This document shows, piece by piece, positions 43,942 through 53,802 of a stretch of DNA of 64,000 nucleotides. Origin of the DNA: Cytobacillus firmus NBRC 15306 (GTDB lineage Bacteria > Bacillota > Bacilli > Bacillales > Cytobacillaceae); contig NZ_BCUY01000004.1 in NCBI RefSeq assembly GCF_001591465.1, forward strand, positions 1 through 64,000. The letters run 5' to 3'. The position numbers and the translations under genes were made by a program. The first letter of the stretch is position 1. Each line of letters begins with the position of its first letter. The notes under the pieces are model-generated. The model saw only the letters and a program-made list of their open reading frames with translations. It made no database searches and had not been told where the DNA came from.

Positions 43942-44604
43942 ATTTATTGCATTTAAGACCTCTACTCTGGATGGCTTCCATCCTTCTCCGTCAACCCAGT
44001 CTATATAGACACGGTACTTTTCACTTTGATCTTTTGTGGAAATTGTCCCGACAGAGCTGTTGGGCCCATTATTTCCGAGGAACCAAACAGTCATATTCCC
44101 CTGATCAACACCTGTCGCATAAGAAATGGCACTGAGCATTTCCTGCCAATCAGCATGATTTTGATCGTAGACAGCAGTATGCTCTCCGGTTTGAGAGGTT
44201 CCGACTGGTTTCCATCCTGGATTTTCAATCGTTTTTTCAACGTCAGGCCCGCTTCCGCCTTCGGTTACGACTTGTTCTTTATCTTCTTCAGGTTCCTCTT
44301 CAGCATTCTCTTCTGTTTCTTTTTCTTCTTCTTTAGACTCTTTATCTGCTTTCTCTTCGTCTTTATCCTCGTTCTGCTCTATATCATTGCCCTTGTCTTC
44401 CTTGTTTTTCTCATTTTGCTTCGATTCAGATGCTGTCTGTTCATCAGCAGGAAGTGCCTGGTCATTATTACCGCCAAAGAATATTTTGGCTGATACAACA
44501 ATAATAAGGATGATGACAAGCGCAATAAGACTATTTAAGATAATATTGGTTTTTTTTCTTTTTTCCCGTTTACCAAAACGGGATTCTCTGTTATTCCCTT
44601 TCAA
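43939..44604 (-). CDS. yrrS: YrrS family (DUF1510) membrane protein
   Basis: 221 aa: basic N terminus, membrane segment (about 22-44), a long Glu/Lys/Asp-rich linker (about 50-115) and a conserved C-terminal domain (about 120-221) with PGWKPVGTSQTGEHTA. It matches YrrS, encoded next to pbpI in B. subtilis and thought to act at the envelope during sporulation. TTG start behind GGGGAGGAG. The low-complexity acidic linker is typical. Molecular role unknown. The 220-base spacer to pbpI shows only a weak hairpin. Confidence 0.88.
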   Translation of the reverse strand: MKGNNRESRFGKREKRKKTNIILNSLIALVIILIIVVSAKIFFGGNNDQALPADEQTASESKQNEKNKEDKGNDIEQNEDKDEEKADKESKEEEKETEENAEEEPEEDKEQVVTEGGSGPDVEKTIENPGWKPVGTSQTGEHTAVYDQNHADWQEMLSAISYATGVDQGNMTVWFLGNNGPNSSVGTISTKDQSEKYRVYIDWVDGEGWKPSRVEVLNAIN

Positions 44605-44824
44605 GACTTTCTCCTCCCCAATCTGTTATCAGACTTATAGGTATAATAAAAAATGAGTAGAAATTATTACCCCAGCCGTCTGCCCACGGGCTATATCCCA
44701 AACAGCGGCTGTCAACATTCTAACATGGAATCAGGTTATCTTAAAAGAAATAACCTATGGACACAGGTAACGCCAGCAATTAATGTACGGCAGCATGTGG
44801 AAAGTTACACTATACCATATTTGT

Positions 44825-46618
44825 TTAAGAGTCTGCAGAGCCAGATGGAGGAGTTTCTTGTTTATGATTATAGTTATAGATTTCTTTCACAATATCAGCA
44901 AAGAGCGGATTCACTCCTCCTGTGTCTTCAGTAACTTCCAAATTTACTGTTACAAGGGCATATTTTGGATTTTTATATGGGAAATAACCAGCGAACCATT
45001 TATTGTGAAGCTGCTTTCCATCTGCCATTATGCCCGTTTCTGCAGTGCCGGATTTTCCTGCAACTTCGTAAGGAAGCTCTTTAAACCAGCGGCCGGTCCC
45101 TTCTTCATTGTTTACGACTTCCCTTAGCAGCCTTTGAAGCTTCATAGCGGTAAACGGGGCAATTATTTCTCCCTGCAGTTTCTGTTTCCCGAATTCTATA
45201 AGAGATGTACTGTTTTTATATTCAATTTCTGACGCAACCCGGACCATTTCTTTCTCTCCTCCTCTGGCTATAGTTGCCATCATGTTGGCAACAGCAAGTG
45301 GAGTAGCTCTCACCTCATGCTGTCCAATTCCTGTCAGGCCTGCAAAATTACTGTCTTTCTTAGCATCTTCAGACAGAAACACCCTCCCTTTTTCTTCGTC
45401 CTGAAGCTGTTTAAAATCGCTGAAGTGATAAATATCTCCCTCCCAGCTTACAGGACCTATTAATGACAGTTTGTCTGCATACTGTTCAAGGAGATCAGGG
45501 TTAATATCTTTTAACTCCTTAGCAATGGATGCAAATGTATTATTACAGCTCCTGGCAAAGCTCTCATCGAAATTCAGCATGCCATGCTGATATTTAAGAT
45601 CCGGTTCCCCATTTATTTTCCTGCTGCAGTCAAATTGCCTCTTAGGATCGTCCAGACCATGATCAATTGCGGCTGCTGCCACTATCGTCTTAAAAACCGA
45701 TCCCATGATCTGCTGTTTAATCATATGGTTAATCGTCCCTTTGCTTTCTTCATCAAATGGATTATGTTTATTAAGTGATGGACGCGACACCATTGCCAAA
45801 ATTGAATTAGTCTCTATATCAAGCAGGACAATACCGCCTTTTTTAATCCCATGCTGATCCGCCAATTTTTCCGCCATCATCTGCAAGTCGTAGTCCAAAG
45901 TTGTCCTAATATTAACCGGATAAAAGGGATTTGCCGGTTCAACATATTTTACATCGATGCCAAACAGGGGCCCTCCTGTTCCATCTACATGATAAACAAG
46001 TTTTGATGCCCCTTCAGGTAGCAGAAATTCATCAAAGCTCTTCTCCATGCCAGTAATGCCGATCATTGTGTCAGGAGACAGATCTTTGTCCGGGTACCTT
46101 TCATTAAGGACGTCCTGATTTTGGCCGGTAATTCCAATTAGCTGGGATGCGGGTTTTTCGGAACGGCTGTATTTCTTTTCAACAGCAAAGACACCCGGAA
46201 TTTTCAAATCATTGATTTTCTCCATTTGATCGTAAGACAGCTGAATGGGCTGCGGGCTTCCAAATGCAAAAGGTTCTTTTGCATTCTCAACAGAATGACG
46301 CAAAGAATACTCTGAAGCACCCGTAATTTCAGATATCTTTTTTATATCCCAATCCATTCTTGCGAGGAAGGGGAATAATATAAGAACAGATTTGTTTTCA
46401 AATGTCATGGGATTACCGCTGCGATCAAGAAAATCCCCTCTCCCGGCATCTATAATCATCTCCTGGGAGCGCTGACGGACACTTGCTTCCAAAAGATTGA
46501 TTTCCCTGCCTGTAAAATGCTCTGTTGAAACAAGCTGCAGCTGGATAAGCCTTCCCATTAAAAAACAAAGAATTATGAAACTAACGATTAGCCAGCCAAC
46601 TGCTCTTTTTCTCCACAT
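44825..46618 (-). CDS. pbpI: Class B penicillin-binding protein PbpI
   Basis: 597-aa class B PBP with a signal-anchor (about 6-24), an N-terminal dimerisation domain and a transpeptidase domain containing SxxK (SVFK, 307-310), SxN (SCN) and KSGT motifs. It is a peptidoglycan transpeptidase, the YrrR/PbpI type linked to sporulation in B. subtilis. The ATG at 46618 is six bases after GAGGTG. That SD lies inside the 3' arm of a terminator-like hairpin following greA. Confidence 0.92.
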   Translation of the reverse strand: MWRKRAVGWLIVSFIILCFLMGRLIQLQLVSTEHFTGREINLLEASVRQRSQEMIIDAGRGDFLDRSGNPMTFENKSVLILFPFLARMDWDIKKISEITGASEYSLRHSVENAKEPFAFGSPQPIQLSYDQMEKINDLKIPGVFAVEKKYSRSEKPASQLIGITGQNQDVLNERYPDKDLSPDTMIGITGMEKSFDEFLLPEGASKLVYHVDGTGGPLFGIDVKYVEPANPFYPVNIRTTLDYDLQMMAEKLADQHGIKKGGIVLLDIETNSILAMVSRPSLNKHNPFDEESKGTINHMIKQQIMGSVFKTIVAAAAIDHGLDDPKRQFDCSRKINGEPDLKYQHGMLNFDESFARSCNNTFASIAKELKDINPDLLEQYADKLSLIGPVSWEGDIYHFSDFKQLQDEEKGRVFLSEDAKKDSNFAGLTGIGQHEVRATPLAVANMMATIARGGEKEMVRVASEIEYKNSTSLIEFGKQKLQGEIIAPFTAMKLQRLLREVVNNEEGTGRWFKELPYEVAGKSGTAETGIMADGKQLHNKWFAGYFPYKNPKYALVTVNLEVTEDTGGVNPLFADIVKEIYNYNHKQETPPSGSADS

Positions 46619-46652
46619 AAAAAACACCTCGTCAAAAGTCTTGACGAGGTTT
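46619..46652 (-). terminator. greA terminator hairpin that contains the pbpI SD
   Basis: ACCTCGTCAA (46641-46650 on the minus strand) pairs perfectly with TTGACGAGGT (46626-46635) around a five-base loop, followed by GTTTTTT and then the pbpI ATG. The GAGGTG SD is in the 3' arm. Confidence 0.75.
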
Positions 46653-46674
46653 TCTGATTTCAAACCAGCTATTC

Positions 46675-47151
46675 TTATTTAATGGAAACAATGCGTACGT
46701 TCATTTCTCCTCCAGGAGTCTGAACGGTAACTTCGTCTCCGACTGTACGTCCAATCAGGCTCTTGGCAATTGGTGAATCGTTTGAGATTTTACCTTCAAA
46801 AGGATCCGCCTCGGCACTTCCTACGATAGTGTAAGTTTCTTCGTCTCCATCCGGAAGCTCCACGAACGTAACGGAACGGCCAAGACCAACGATATCTCCA
46901 GCTATTTCTTCCTCTTGAATGATTTTTGCATTGCGGATCATATTTTCAAGAGTGGTAATCCGGCCCTCTACAAACGCCTGCTCTTCTTTTGCTGAATCAT
47001 ATTCCGAGTTCTCGGAAAGATCTCCGAAGCTTCTAGCGATTTTTATACGTTCAACTACTTCTTTGCGTTTAACTGATTTTAAGTATTCAAGTTCCTGCTC
47101 AAGTTTTTCTTTACCTGCCTGTGTCATTGGGAAAACCTTTTCTGTAGCCAA
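46675..47151 (-). CDS. greA: Transcription elongation factor GreA
   Basis: 158 aa, start TTG 47151 ([10 protein letters not shown]), eight bases after AAGGAG; the upstream GTG is part of the SD. An N-terminal antiparallel coiled coil (about 1-75, with [15 protein letters not shown] at its tip) enters the RNA polymerase secondary channel, and an FKBP-like C-terminal domain follows. It stimulates cleavage of backtracked RNA. It follows udk in the operon. Confidence 0.96.
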   Translation of the reverse strand: MATEKVFPMTQAGKEKLEQELEYLKSVKRKEVVERIKIARSFGDLSENSEYDSAKEEQAFVEGRITTLENMIRNAKIIQEEEIAGDIVGLGRSVTFVELPDGDEETYTIVGSAEADPFEGKISNDSPIAKSLIGRTVGDEVTVQTPGGEMNVRIVSIK

Positions 47152-47245
47152 AACCTTCACTCCTTCGAATTACACATCCTTTAAAAGGATGTGTTCTATA
47201 ATGTATGTACTTCTTTTTATCATATTATCAAGAAAATGAACAGGA

Positions 47246-47270
47246 GCGCGTCCTTTGTTAAAGGGCGCGC
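47246..47270. other. GC-rich hairpin between greA and udk
   Basis: GCGCGTCCTTT/AAAGGGCGCGC (one G-U) with a three-base loop, in the 251-base gap. It may terminate some udk readthrough or structure the greA leader; a T-tract follows only on the plus strand. A second palindrome ACACATCCTTT/AAAGGATGTGT lies near 47171-47195 by the greA SD. Confidence 0.5.
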
Positions 47271-47402
47271 AGATCATCTTTTTATATTGACCGGCTCTGA
47301 AAGACTTAGCTGACGGTTATATTGAACCGGGACAAGCAATAGATCTAAAAAAGCCACTCGGTAAAAGGATAAGTCCTATAGAACATTTTCAATGCTATTG
47401 TT

Positions 47403-48038
47403 TCATAAAAATGACTTTTGTTCAAGAATTGTTTGAATTTTTGTGACCATTAAATCAATGGCAACGTAATTATGCCCGCCTTCGGGAATAATGATGTCAG
47501 CATATCTTTTCGTCGGCTCAATAAATTGATTATGCATTGGCCTTACAACATTTACATATTGTTCAATGACTGAATCCATGGTGCGTCCACGCTCTTTTAT
47601 ATCCCTGAATAAGCGGCGGATGATCCGCAGGTCGGCATCTGTATCTACATATAATTTCATGTCCATCAGATTACGAAGCCTCTCATCCTCAAGAATCAGT
47701 ATGCCCTCTAAGATGATGACATCCTTTGGTTCGACTTCAATTACTTCTTCAGACCTTGTATGCATGGCATAATCATATACAGGCTTTCTTATCGGCTCAT
47801 ATCTCAGCAGGCTTTCAATATGTTCAATAAGCAAGTCGTTATCAAATGCAAGCGGATGGTCATAATTTGTCTTCAGTCTTTCTTCGAAGGGCAGATGAGT
47901 CTGATCCTTATAATAATAATCCTGTTCGATCATAAGGATTGAGTGCCCTTTGAATCGGTCATAAATCGCTTTAGTTACGCTCGTTTTTCCTGAGCCGGAA
48001 CCGCCGGCCACCCCAATTACAACGGGTTTGCGTTTCAT
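47403..48038 (-). CDS. udk: Uridine kinase
   Basis: 211-aa P-loop kinase phosphorylating uridine and cytidine in pyrimidine salvage. Walker A is [12 protein letters not shown] (about 9-20), and the substrate region is [10 protein letters not shown]. The ATG follows GGAG. It sits three bases after yrrO, conserved in Bacillaceae. Confidence 0.96.
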   Translation of the reverse strand: MKRKPVVIGVAGGSGSGKTSVTKAIYDRFKGHSILMIEQDYYYKDQTHLPFEERLKTNYDHPLAFDNDLLIEHIESLLRYEPIRKPVYDYAMHTRSEEVIEVEPKDVIILEGILILEDERLRNLMDMKLYVDTDADLRIIRRLFRDIKERGRTMDSVIEQYVNVVRPMHNQFIEPTKRYADIIIPEGGHNYVAIDLMVTKIQTILEQKSFL

Positions 48039-48041
48039 TGA

Positions 48042-49310
48042 TTAGAGCTCCTTTCGCATCATGTTGTCAGGGTATACCGGCTTATCAACTTTAAATTGAA
48101 CAATTTGCAGCGGATGGCGCGCTGCATCCAGCTCATTGCCTTTTTCATCCCATATTTTATCGATGACTTGTGTAAAGTTTTCAATTTCAGGGCCGAAGAA
48201 TTCTACTTCCTCTCCAGGCATAAATTTGTTTCTCTGCTGCAGGGTAACAATTTGTGTTTCCGGATTGTAATCCAGCACAAGCCCGACGAAATCGATATTC
48301 GTCTTTTTGCTATGATTTCCAAACATTTGCTCTTTATACCCGGGAACCCCTTCAAAGAAAGCGGTCGCTGTTTCGCGGTTTGCACATTTATCAAGCTCTT
48401 TAAGCCATTCCTGCTTAATCTGGAAGTTATCCGGATCTGCACAATAGGCATCAATCACTTTGCGGTACACGCTTACTACTGTTGCAATGTAATGGATGGA
48501 TTTCATGCGTCCTTCAATTTTTAAACTGTCAATTCCCAATTCGATCATACGCGGAATTGATTCAATCAGCTTAAGATCTTTAGGACTCATCGCAAAAGGA
48601 GCATCTCCTTCGCTGTATAAAGGGACTTCATTTTCGCCTTCAAGCTGATACAAATCATAATCCCAGCGGCAGGACTGGCAGCAGCCGCCCCTGTTGGAAT
48701 CACGTGCAGTCATATGGTTGCTGAGTGTGCAGCGCCCGGAGTAGGCAATGCACATCGCCCCATGAATGAAGGTTTCAATTTCAATATCAACCTTTTCCTT
48801 CATTTCTTTGATTTCCTCCGCACTTGTTTCACGCGCAAGGACGACACGCTCCAATCCTTCTTCCTTCCAGAACTCGACTGCCTTCCAGTTGGAGAGGGAT
48901 TGCTGTGTGCTTAAATGCACTTCTATCTCCGGTGCAACACGGCGGCAGGTTTCAATGATCAGCGGATCTGCCACAATGATTCCTGCAACTCCTGCTTCTT
49001 TAAGGCCCAGCAAATATTCCTCAAGACCATCAATATTTTCGTTATGAGCAAAAATATTAGTTGTAACATAAATCTTTGCTCCGTATTTTTTGGCGAATTC
49101 CACGCCTTCTTTCATTTCTTCAAAAGTGAAGTTGCCTGCGTTTGAACGAAGGCCGTATTCCTGTCCGCCGATAAACACAGCGTCGGCACCATAGTGGACG
49201 GCAATCTTCAGCTTTTCAAGGTTTCCAGCCGGAGCAAGCAATTCAGGCTTTTTTACAATAACCCGTTTGCCGTTGACAATTTCGGAAATTTTTTCTTTTA
49301 CCGCTGCCAT
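48042..49310 (-). CDS. yrrO: U32 family protein YrrO (tRNA 5-hydroxyuridine synthesis)
   Basis: 422-aa peptidase U32 family protein. It has KPELLAPAGNLEKLK at the N terminus and the cysteine-bearing core GRCTLSN plus CCQSC. In B. subtilis YrrN and YrrO (TrhP-type) are needed for 5-hydroxyuridine at tRNA wobble position 34, using prephenate; YrrM (TrmR) then methylates it. The four-gene arrangement here supports that role. ATG behind GGAGGAAG. Confidence 0.92.
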   Translation of the reverse strand: MAAVKEKISEIVNGKRVIVKKPELLAPAGNLEKLKIAVHYGADAVFIGGQEYGLRSNAGNFTFEEMKEGVEFAKKYGAKIYVTTNIFAHNENIDGLEEYLLGLKEAGVAGIIVADPLIIETCRRVAPEIEVHLSTQQSLSNWKAVEFWKEEGLERVVLARETSAEEIKEMKEKVDIEIETFIHGAMCIAYSGRCTLSNHMTARDSNRGGCCQSCRWDYDLYQLEGENEVPLYSEGDAPFAMSPKDLKLIESIPRMIELGIDSLKIEGRMKSIHYIATVVSVYRKVIDAYCADPDNFQIKQEWLKELDKCANRETATAFFEGVPGYKEQMFGNHSKKTNIDFVGLVLDYNPETQIVTLQQRNKFMPGEEVEFFGPEIENFTQVIDKIWDEKGNELDAARHPLQIVQFKVDKPVYPDNMMRKEL

Positions 49311-49345
49311 AGAGCTTCCTCCTCTTTCTTTTTAATATAGTCAAA

Positions 49346-50275
49346 TCAGTAGACAGTTTCTTTGAAGAAGAATCCGGTATCAAGGGGACGATTCGCCGGC
49401 TGAATTTCTTCAACTTCAGTGAGAAGACCGTCTTTTATTTCATCGTATTGTTCCGGATCTTCGGCACATAGATCAATAGCTTTTCTGTAGAGCTTAGTCA
49501 CTTCAACAATATACTCAGGAGTTTTTAATATCCCGTCAATTTTAAATGAATCAATGCCTGCTTCAATCATTTCCTGCAGCTCATCTATAATGCAGATGTC
49601 ATTAGGGCTCATGATATGAGTGCCATTTTCATCTTCGAAAATCGGGTATTTATTTTCCCGTTCCTTATCATGAAGGAACATATTTTTTTCCTGTTTGCGG
49701 TTTTCAACTTCCAGGGCTTTCCCCTGGTATTCATAATAATTGCCCAGCAGGGAGCGCTTTGATTGGAACATGGCAGTCATGCCATGAACCTGCACTTCAA
49801 TTTCCACCTCGGCATTCTCTTTTATTTCAATGATGGCATCCATATTAATCTCTCTTGCAAGGACTGCGCGTTTTGCACCTTTTCTGCCCCAGTAGTTGCA
49901 CGTATACCAGTTTGTTGCAGTAGTTTCTGTATTCCAATGGAGCTTCATGTCCGGCGCAGCCGAGCGGGCGGCCATTAATACAGCAGGATCCCCAAATATA
50001 ATTGCATCAGCATTTATTTCTTTCAGGAAACTGATATAGCCTTCAAGTTCAGGCACTTTATCATTATGAAATAAAGCGTTCATTGCCACATACACTTTTT
50101 TCCCATGCTTGTGTGCAAGTTGAACCGCTTTTTTCACATCTTCCTTTGTGAATTTCCCTGCAAGTCTCAGTCCATACCGCTGTTCTCCTACAACAAAGGC
50201 ATCTGCACCCGCAGACACAAGGGGCCCGATATCTTCAACACTTGTTGGCGTTACCAACAGTTCAGGTTTATTCAT
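49346..50275 (-). CDS. yrrN: U32 family protein YrrN (tRNA 5-hydroxyuridine synthesis)
   Basis: 309-aa U32 family protein, the shorter partner of YrrO. It starts MNKPELLVTPTS at ATG 50275, behind AGAGGTG; the GTG at 50284 is part of that SD. It lacks the CCQSC cysteine pair of YrrO. It acts with YrrO in wobble uridine hydroxylation (family knowledge). It overlaps the end of trmR, so the three are translationally linked. Confidence 0.92.
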   Translation of the reverse strand: MNKPELLVTPTSVEDIGPLVSAGADAFVVGEQRYGLRLAGKFTKEDVKKAVQLAHKHGKKVYVAMNALFHNDKVPELEGYISFLKEINADAIIFGDPAVLMAARSAAPDMKLHWNTETTATNWYTCNYWGRKGAKRAVLAREINMDAIIEIKENAEVEIEVQVHGMTAMFQSKRSLLGNYYEYQGKALEVENRKQEKNMFLHDKERENKYPIFEDENGTHIMSPNDICIIDELQEMIEAGIDSFKIDGILKTPEYIVEVTKLYRKAIDLCAEDPEQYDEIKDGLLTEVEEIQPANRPLDTGFFFKETVY

Positions 50276-50280
50276 TATAA

Positions 50281-50916
50281 TCACCTCTTTTTACTAATTG
50301 CCACGCCATCCCCAACAGGCAAAATAACTGTATGATATTCAGGATGACTCATTAGCCATTTATTAAACACATCAATTTTTCTAACCATATTCCGGATACG
50401 TTTATTTTCTATATCTGGTTCACACACAAGGCCTTTAAAAAGGACATTGTCTGTAATAATCACACCGCCATCTGAGAGAAATCGTGAATAGATTTCAAAG
50501 AACCGCTGATACTGGCCTTTTGCTGCATCAATAAATATAGCATCATAGGGCCCGTGCTTTTCAACATCTTCCTCGACTTCCAGGGCATCTCCCTTAATGA
50601 TGATGATTTGCTCCGTTTTCCCGGCTTCTTCCATATACTTTTCGGCAAGCTGGTAACGTTCCGCATCGCGTTCAATAGAAACAATTTTCGATTCAGGAAC
50701 TGCGAACGCCATTCTGAGTGCTGAATAGCCGATTGCCGTGCCTACTTCGAGAATCATTTTGGGTTTTTGAATGCGCAAAAGCTGAAGCATCGCTTCAATT
50801 CCTGCCAGCTCCATAATTGGAACATTATGCTCTTTGGCGTACTGCTCCATTTTGTGCAGTAACTGGGATCTATCAGGTATTATTTCCTCTATATATGCAT
50901 GCAGCTTATCGTTCAT
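50281..50916 (-). CDS. trmR: tRNA 5-hydroxyuridine methyltransferase TrmR
   Basis: 211-aa SAM-dependent O-methyltransferase (YrrM). SAM motif ILEVGTAIGYSALRMA; metal-dependent catalytic segment DAIFIDAAKGQYQRF; VIITDNVLFKG. It methylates ho5U34 to mo5U34 in tRNA. I use ATG 50916; a TTG directly before it at 50919 is an alternative because GAGGTGA is eight bases from it. Adjacent yrrN and yrrO provide the substrate nucleoside. Confidence 0.93.
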   Translation of the reverse strand: MNDKLHAYIEEIIPDRSQLLHKMEQYAKEHNVPIMELAGIEAMLQLLRIQKPKMILEVGTAIGYSALRMAFAVPESKIVSIERDAERYQLAEKYMEEAGKTEQIIIIKGDALEVEEDVEKHGPYDAIFIDAAKGQYQRFFEIYSRFLSDGGVIITDNVLFKGLVCEPDIENKRIRNMVRKIDVFNKWLMSHPEYHTVILPVGDGVAISKKR

Positions 50917-51143
50917 CAAGCTGACATCACCTCGATCAGATGGAATTTTATTGTCAAGCTGGGCTCTAAAAGACACTTAGGTCTCAGCCGTTTTTTTATT
51001 TAGACATGAAAAAATAGCGTTCACAGATAGGATGTGAAAATGCGCTGTGCTGCATTCCGGCTTTGATGAGCCTGTATCCATGCTTGTCCGTGATTTACGC
51101 TATCTTAAAGACATTAAAACACCTGATCTATTTTACCATAAGT

Positions 51144-51178
51144 AAAAGGGGAATGCTATATCTGCACATTCCCCTTTT
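51144..51178 (-). terminator. Terminator after mltG
   Basis: AAAAGGGGAATG/CATTCCCCTTTT stem with an 11-base loop just after the mltG stop. Confidence 0.85.
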
Positions 51179-51184
51179 CCCAAT

Positions 51185-52318
51185 TTAATTATTTGATATA
51201 TGCTGTGCTTTTTTTTGATTATGCTCATCCAATGTCTTTGAGAAAAGAACTTCTCCTGATGATGTAGCAAGGAAGTAAAGGTAATCTGTTTCTGCAGGCA
51301 CCAATGCTGCTTCAATTGAGGAAACTCCTGCATTTGAAATTGGACCGGGCGTAAGTCCAGGGTACTTATAGGTGTTGTATGGTGAGTCGATTTCTAAGTC
51401 TTTATATAGGACCCTTGATTTATGTTCCCCATGTGCATATAGAACAGTTGGATCTGTCTGCAGAGGCATTCCTGTGTCAATCCTGTTGTAGAAAACACTC
51501 GCAATCTGATCACGGTCTACTTTCGCCGTTGCTTCTTCTTCTATGAGCGATGCCATTGTCAATAATTTGTGCGGGGTGTATTCCCGCTTCTCCATATCAC
51601 CGCTATACTCTTCAATAACTGATGCCGTTTTATCAAGCATAACTTCGACAATTTCCTCTATAGTCGGATCTTCTTTGTAAAAAGGATAGGTTGCCGGAAA
51701 TAGATATCCCTCAAGAGGATATTTAATATTCTCACCCAGGATTTCCTTTGTAAGCAATTCAGGATATTCTGTCATTAAAGACTTAATAAAAGCTTTTTCA
51801 TTAAGTTTTTTCAATACATCTTCTGGTTTTTTATCAGTTTTTTCTGCAATGATCCCTGCTATCTGCTCAAGCTGTTTTCCCTCTGGAATGGTAATCTTGA
51901 AAGCAACTTCTTCCATTACCTTGCCTGTTTTTAAGCTATCCAGAATCTCCTTCATATTCATGGAAGGCTTCAATTCATATTCTCCTGCCATGAATCCAGC
52001 TTCATTCTTAAATTTCACATAATATTTAAAAACACGTGCATCCCTGATAATTCCATTTTCTTCAAGGACGGTGCCGATTCCTGTAACAGAAGACCCGATT
52101 GGTATCTCTACTTTTTTCGGCTTATTATTATCGGGATCCACAGGCTTTAAAGCTGAATTAATATAAAAATATCCGCCGCCGAGCACTGCAGCAGCTGAGA
52201 TTAATAATATGATTGCAACTATCAGTACAATTTTACGGACTACTTTTGCTTCGCCTTGGCGCTCAATCATTTTTTCGCGTATTATTTCTTTTTTCCCTTT
52301 TTGATCGTCTGCCGACAT
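51185..52318 (-). CDS. mltG: Endolytic murein transglycosylase MltG
   Basis: 377-aa YceG-like protein. Cytoplasmic N terminus, one membrane anchor (about 29-52), then a LysM-like and a catalytic domain with the active-site Glu in MASLIEEEA and the conserved YNTYKYPGLTPGPISNAG block. It cuts nascent glycan strands in peptidoglycan synthesis. GGGGGG lies seven bases before ATG 52318, with a GTG just ahead. It precedes trmR. Confidence 0.95.
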   Translation of the reverse strand: MSADDQKGKKEIIREKMIERQGEAKVVRKIVLIVAIILLISAAAVLGGGYFYINSALKPVDPDNNKPKKVEIPIGSSVTGIGTVLEENGIIRDARVFKYYVKFKNEAGFMAGEYELKPSMNMKEILDSLKTGKVMEEVAFKITIPEGKQLEQIAGIIAEKTDKKPEDVLKKLNEKAFIKSLMTEYPELLTKEILGENIKYPLEGYLFPATYPFYKEDPTIEEIVEVMLDKTASVIEEYSGDMEKREYTPHKLLTMASLIEEEATAKVDRDQIASVFYNRIDTGMPLQTDPTVLYAHGEHKSRVLYKDLEIDSPYNTYKYPGLTPGPISNAGVSSIEAALVPAETDYLYFLATSSGEVLFSKTLDEHNQKKAQHISNN

Positions 52319-52552
52319 CACATATCCCCCCGTTAAAAAGACGTTGGCTTCTTTGGAAATTAACTAGCATGTTTTCTTGCCAACTGGCCTAAGAAATCGT
52401 ATATATTTATTGTTTCCTCATACATCACGGGCTTATTATACTATATTTTCTTTTGGAAGTCGCAGGATATTACAAAAACCAAAAAGATTCGCCAATTATT
52501 TCCACATTTTGCGCTGTCGGTTTAATTAACTCCGGCGGAAAAAGAAGCAAAT

Positions 52553-52579
52553 AAAAAACTGGCCCGGGGGCCAGTTTTA
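52553..52579 (-). terminator. Terminator after yrzB
   Basis: AAAACTGGCCC/GGGCCAGTTTT stem next to the yrzB stop, with T6 on the minus strand. It ends the ireB-ruvX-yrzB operon. The 230-base spacer to mltG shows no other clear feature. Confidence 0.85.
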
Positions 52580-52864
52580 TTAATCTTCCTGCTCATCAAG
52601 GAATGTGTTTAGCATTTCTTCAATTAGATCCCATTCCTCTTCTGTCTCGATCGGCTGCAGTTCGCCATCCTTGCTGTCTTCGCTTGGGCTGAATGCTGAT
52701 GCGTGAATTTCAATTTCTTCATCATCATTTTCATCTTCCCCCACTGGGTAGTAAAGGACATATGACTTGCCGAATTCTTCCGAATCAAACGTGAACAATA
52801 CTTCGCAAAGCTGCTCGTTGCCTTCCTCGTCAATTACAGTAATGTTGTTATCTCCATGGTTCAT
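52580..52864 (-). CDS. yrzB: DUF1292 domain protein YrzB
   Basis: 94-aa acidic protein (DUF1292) with a [20 protein letters not shown] core and a very acidic remainder. Widely conserved downstream of ruvX in Firmicutes, function unknown. ATG behind GAGGTG. Confidence 0.9.
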   Translation of the reverse strand: MNHGDNNITVIDEEGNEQLCEVLFTFDSEEFGKSYVLYYPVGEDENDDEEIEIHASAFSPSEDSKDGELQPIETEEEWDLIEEMLNTFLDEQED

Positions 52865-52878
52865 TTCTGTTCACCTCA

Positions 52879-53295
52879 TTAAATTTGGCTATTTAAAAAG
52901 CCTTGTAAAATCATGACGGCTGCCATTTTATCAATGACTTTTTTCCGTTTTTTGCGGCTTACATCCGCTTCCAGCAACACTCTTTCAGCTGCCATTGTTG
53001 AGAGCCGCTCGTCCCATAATACGACCGGAAGGCCAAATAGCTTTTCCAGCTCTGAAGCAAAGAACTGGCTTGCTTCACCGCGGGGGCCAATGGTTCCATT
53101 CATATTTTTAGGAAAGCCGACAACAATTTTACTGACTTCATGCTCTTTTATTATTTCACCAATTCTTTCAAAACCAAACTCTTTTTCTTCCTCGTTGATT
53201 TTGATGGTTTCCAAGCCCTGCGCTGTCCATCCGAGCGCATCGCTTAGAGCGACACCGACCGTCTTAGAGCCGACATCCAATCCCATAGTCCGCAT
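52879..53295 (-). CDS. ruvX: RuvX/YqgF family nuclease
   Basis: 138-aa RNase H-fold protein, [19 protein letters not shown] at the N terminus (first catalytic Asp at D7) with the later acidic residues in [10 protein letters not shown] and near the C terminus. Members act as Holliday-junction resolvase or 16S rRNA 5' processing nuclease; which applies here is not decided. It lies three bases after ireB. Confidence 0.94.
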   Translation of the reverse strand: MRTMGLDVGSKTVGVALSDALGWTAQGLETIKINEEEKEFGFERIGEIIKEHEVSKIVVGFPKNMNGTIGPRGEASQFFASELEKLFGLPVVLWDERLSTMAAERVLLEADVSRKKRKKVIDKMAAVMILQGFLNSQI

Positions 53296-53297
53296 GT

Positions 53298-53564
53298 TTA
53301 TCCCTCACGCTGCTGTTTTAAGTATGATTTAACCAATTCTTCGATGATCTCATCCCGTTCAAGTTTACGGATGATATTGCGTGCATCCTTATGGCGGGGA
53401 ATGTAAGCCGGGTCCCCGGATAGCAGATAACCGACAATTTGGTTAATCGGGTTATACCCTTTTTCCTGGAGGGCACCGTATACTTGAAACAAAACTTCAT
53501 TCACATCTTGTTCGATTGGTTCTTCAGGAAAATTAAACCTCATTGTTTTATCAAATGAGCTCAT
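53298..53564 (-). CDS. IreB family regulatory phosphoprotein
   Basis: 88-aa small protein (YrzL in B. subtilis) with the conserved FDKTMRFNF start and [27 protein letters not shown] core. In enterococci IreB is a substrate of the Ser/Thr kinase IreK and affects cephalosporin resistance. First gene of ireB-ruvX-yrzB. ATG behind GAGGTG. Confidence 0.94.
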   Translation of the reverse strand: MSSFDKTMRFNFPEEPIEQDVNEVLFQVYGALQEKGYNPINQIVGYLLSGDPAYIPRHKDARNIIRKLERDEIIEELVKSYLKQQREG

Positions 53565-53802
53565 ATCTTACACCTCGCTTTTCTGTATGACGGATAGGAT
53601 AGCTTATATTAACCGGTATTGTACCGGTGCATAGCCAGCTTGTCCTCCTCTTCATAACGGTTTGGCTGCCGCCTGAATAAACAGAGCGATCAATAAATGA
53701 TTTTGTTCCTGACAGGAAAACATGGTGAAGTACAAGCTGTTTCTTCCTGATGATGAACAATCTCTCTTGGTTACCTCCATTTTACACTACTTCACAGGGA
53801 TA

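Noticed and set aside
44653-44934. 93-codon plus-strand ORF over the yrrS-pbpI spacer
   Set aside because: No SD, overlaps the end of pbpI antisense, and the composition after the spacer is that of an antisense shadow.
53551-53760. 69-codon minus-strand ORF between alaS and ireB
   Set aside because: Overlaps the ireB start, lacks a suitable SD and shows no protein-like pattern.
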